Positions 5,306-7,445 of a stretch of 7,445 nucleotides of DNA are shown in pieces (position 1 is the first letter of the stretch; each line of letters starts with the position of its first letter). Position numbers and translations under genes: made by a program. Source of the DNA: Flavobacteriaceae bacterium (GTDB taxonomy: Bacteria; Bacteroidota; Bacteroidia; Flavobacteriales; Flavobacteriaceae); NCBI GenBank assembly GCA_008081175.1, contig VMCW01000055.1, positions 1 to 7,445 of the forward strand, written 5' to 3'. A model generated the notes under the pieces. That model was not told the DNA's origin. It did not search any database and saw only the letters and a list, made by a program, of their open reading frames with translations.

Positions 5306-6772
5306 CTACTGTGCTACTAAATCACCTGCTTTGTTTTTTTGTGGTAAGTTAGAACGTCCCATAAGAAAGGTGTCTACCTGGTGTGCTGCCTCTCTTCCTT
5401 CGGAAATTGCCCAGACTATGAGCGATTGTCCTCTGCGGCAATCACCAGCAGTAAAAATGGCTTTTTTATTGGTTTGGTAATTGTTTTCTCCTTTGATGTT
5501 ACCCCGCTCGTCAAAGCTAAGTCCGAATTGTTCAGGAAGACTTTTTTCGGGACCTGTAAACCCAAGGGCCAAAAGGACTAAATCACAAGGCCACTCTTTT
5601 TCTGAGCCTTCTTTTTCTATAAGCTGGGGACGTTCACCAGGCACTTTCTTCCAGTATACTTCTACCGTTTTGAGTGCTTTTACATGTCCTTTGTCATCTC
5701 CTATAAATTCCTTGGTTAAAATACTCCATTCCCTGTGGCTTCCTTCTTCGTGAGAGGAAGAGGTTTTTAATTTAAAGGGCCAATAGGGCCAAGGGTGTTC
5801 TTCTGTTCTACCTTCAGCTGGTTTGGGGAGAATTTCAAAGTTGGTAACGCTTTTAGCCTCGTGGCGGTTGGATGTTCCAATGCAGTCAGATCCGGTATCT
5901 CCTCCGCCTATGACAATCACATCTCTGTCTTTAGCTAAATACTTAGGATCACGCTCGTGCTGTCCGTCAACAGCTTTATTGTTGTGGGGTAAGAAGTCCA
6001 TTGCCTGAACGATGCCTTTCAAATTAGACCCAGGAATAGGCATTTCCCTCTTTATTGTTGCTCCAGTAGCAAGTACCACTGCATCGTATTCTTTTTCTAA
6101 TGCTTCTGCAGAAATTGTTTTACCTACTTCAATATTGCATTTAAAAACAATTCCTTCAGCCTCTAAAATTTCCAATCGCCTGTCAATGACTGATTTTTCC
6201 ATTTTAAAATCGGGAATACCATAACGCAAAAGGCCACCAATTTTATTTTCCCTTTCAAAGACAGTTACACTGTGCCCTGCACGATTCAATTGTTGTGCAG
6301 CTGCAAGACCAGCGGGTCCAGAGCCAATAATAGCTACTTTTTTGCCTGTTCTGTTGGAAGGAATCTCTGGTCGAATCCAACCTTCTTTAAATCCACGTTC
6401 TACAATATATTTTTCAATCAACTCAATAGAAACAGGAGGATTGACAATACCGAGAACACAAGCTTCTTCACAGGGAGCTGGACAAAGCCTACCTGTAAAT
6501 TCAGGAAAATTATTGGTGCTGTGCAGAAGGGTAAGTGCTCGCTCCCATTCGTTTTTGTACACGGCATCATTAAAGTCTGGAATTAAATTCCCCAGAGGGC
6601 AGCCACTATGACAAAAAGGGACACCACAATCCATGCAACGCGCACCTTGCTCTTGCAGGGCTTCGTCTTTAGGGGCTAGGGTAAACTCCTTGTAATTTTC
6701 GATTCTTTTTTTGGGTTCTATGACCGATTCTTTGATTCGATCATATTCCATAAAGCCTTTAATTTTTCCCAT
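5306..6772 (-). CDS. gltD: Glutamate synthase (NADPH) small subunit
   Basis: A 488-residue beta subunit of glutamate synthase, which takes electrons from NADPH through FAD and passes them by iron-sulfur clusters to the GltB subunit for reductive glutamate formation. N-terminal cysteines C46, C49, C54 and C58 (in ARCMDCG and HSGCPLG), with C97, C101 and C105 (in LCPAPCEEAC), form the expected 4Fe-4S cluster region. The FAD-binding GSGPAG is at 150-155. The NADPH-binding fold carries GGGDTGSD (289-296). The C-terminal FAD contact is TAGDCRRGQS (441-450). Length is typical of bacterial GltD, with no missing motif. The start ATG lies only 3 bp beyond the gltB stop, so translational coupling of the two subunits is likely. 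The related NADPH-dependent dihydropyrimidine dehydrogenase and NfnB-type subunits share this domain, but the adjacent gltB settles the call. Confidence 0.96.
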   Translation of the reverse strand: MGKIKGFMEYDRIKESVIEPKKRIENYKEFTLAPKDEALQEQGARCMDCGVPFCHSGCPLGNLIPDFNDAVYKNEWERALTLLHSTNNFPEFTGRLCPAPCEEACVLGIVNPPVSIELIEKYIVERGFKEGWIRPEIPSNRTGKKVAIIGSGPAGLAAAQQLNRAGHSVTVFERENKIGGLLRYGIPDFKMEKSVIDRRLEILEAEGIVFKCNIEVGKTISAEALEKEYDAVVLATGATIKREMPIPGSNLKGIVQAMDFLPHNNKAVDGQHERDPKYLAKDRDVIVIGGGDTGSDCIGTSNRHEAKSVTNFEILPKPAEGRTEEHPWPYWPFKLKTSSSHEEGSHREWSILTKEFIGDDKGHVKALKTVEVYWKKVPGERPQLIEKEGSEKEWPCDLVLLALGFTGPEKSLPEQFGLSFDERGNIKGENNYQTNKKAIFTAGDCRRGQSLIVWAISEGREAAHQVDTFLMGRSNLPQKNKAGDLVAQ

Positions 6773-6775
6773 GGT

Positions 6776-7445
6776 TTAAACAGTTTTTTCAAGTTCTTGT
6801 TTTGCTAATAACTCCAAAGCTTTTTTATAGTCGGTTGGCATTACCTTGATGAAATTTTTACTTGATTTTTTCCAGTCTTTTAGTATTTCAGTGGCTTTGG
6901 GACTGTTGGTGTAGTCTACATGGTTTTGCAACAGTTCTTGTACCGTTTTAAGGTCGCTTTCTTGAAGGTTTTCTAACTCAACCATTTCAAGGTTAAACTT
7001 TTTCTCATCAAAGCGCCCTGTCTTTGAATAGAGGTAAGCAATTCCTCCACTCATTCCTGCAGCAAAATTTCTTCCAAATTCACCTAGGATAACAGCTACG
7101 CCACCTGTCATGTATTCACAACCGTGGTCACCTATCCCTTCTACTACGGCTTTAGCACCTGAATTTCGAACACAGAAGCGCTCTCCTGCTATTCCGTTTA
7201 TGTAAGCTTCTCCTTGAGTGGCTCCGTACAGGGCAACATTTCCAATAATGATGTTTTCATGAGGGACAAAAGTTGCCTTTTCAGGTACTTGCGCCACCAG
7301 GGTTGCTCCCGAAAGTCCTTTTCCAAAATAGTCATTCACTGTTCCCACCAATTTCATAAAGAGACCGTGGGTAGCAAATCCTCCAAAACGTTGGCCTGCA
7401 GTACCTCTAAACTTCAAGCTCAGTGGGTGTGGAGGGAGACCACCA
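6776..7445 (-). CDS. gltB: Glutamate synthase large subunit, C-terminal part (cut by window edge)
   Basis: The last 222 codons of GltB, open to the right edge. The visible part begins GGLPPHPLSLKFRGTAGQRFGG and covers the C-terminal GXGXG domain, a right-handed beta helix of glycine-rich turns such as IGNVALYGATQGEAYING and GDHGCEYMTGGVAVILG. This domain joins the amidotransferase and FMN synthase domains, which lie outside the window. A TTG at 7415-7417 is an internal leucine codon, not a start, because the homologous sequence continues upstream. The last ~70 residues are a charged, helical tail ending in LEKTV. gltD follows after 3 bp. GltB transfers the glutamine amide to 2-oxoglutarate, making two glutamates. 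Nothing indicates truncation other than the window edge. Confidence 0.95.
   Translation of the reverse strand, partial: GGLPPHPLSLKFRGTAGQRFGGFATHGLFMKLVGTVNDYFGKGLSGATLVAQVPEKATFVPHENIIIGNVALYGATQGEAYINGIAGERFCVRNSGAKAVVEGIGDHGCEYMTGGVAVILGEFGRNFAAGMSGGIAYLYSKTGRFDEKKFNLEMVELENLQESDLKTVQELLQNHVDYTNSPKATEILKDWKKSSKNFIKVMPTDYKKALELLAKQELEKTV

Noticed and set aside
5306..6772. Several plus-strand open frames of 60-104 codons within gltD and similar ones inside trpB2 and speA
   Set aside because: They lie antisense to strongly conserved enzymes, match no recognisable family, and have no independent start signals.
6776..7417. A complete 213-residue gene starting at 7417
   Set aside because: The start would be an internal TTG. 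The frame continues to the window edge with GltB-like sequence, so this is a partial gltB.

Overview
The window reads as a chromosomal metabolic segment from a member of Bacteroidota, most likely Flavobacteriia. The support is indirect. The genes are moderately AT-rich, start codons are preceded by A/T-rich leaders without a Shine-Dalgarno sequence, arginine decarboxylase is the short 464-residue form, and a deoxyhypusine-synthase-like gene sits directly after arginine decarboxylase and agmatinase genes. No mobile element, phage gene, CRISPR array, tRNA or rRNA was seen.

Layout: all six recognisable genes lie on the minus strand, so transcription runs from right to left. From the right edge come the C-terminal part of gltB (6776-7445, cut by the window) and, 3 bp later, gltD (5306-6772), which together form NADPH glutamate synthase. 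An intrinsic terminator (5261-5284) closes that unit. Next is a stand-alone TrpB2-type PLP enzyme (3854-5215) with its own terminator (3794-3831). A 370-bp gene-free stretch (3484-3853) follows. It holds that terminator, an AT-rich probable promoter zone with a 17-bp palindrome, and a well-formed candidate structured RNA (about 3560-3701). Then come speA (2089-3483), speB (1100-1978) and a deoxyhypusine-synthase-family gene (101-1078). The last 32 codons of an unrecognised plus-strand gene (1-99) converge on this operon with one base between the two stop codons.

The spe genes make a coherent pathway: arginine to agmatine (SpeA), agmatine to putrescine plus urea (SpeB), then an NAD-dependent aminobutyl transfer by the DHS-like enzyme. 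The last product is probably sym-homospermidine, because bacteria have no eIF5A substrate and flavobacteria are reported to contain homospermidine. gltBD supplies glutamate, the nitrogen source for arginine, but no direct regulatory link is visible.

The most interesting element is the RNA upstream of speA. A perfect 10-bp closing helix encloses an H-type pseudoknot (7-bp and 8-bp helices) and a small hairpin whose loop is GNRA-type only on the minus strand, the strand of speA. I could not match it to a known class. It could be a cis-regulatory leader of the polyamine operon or an independent small RNA.
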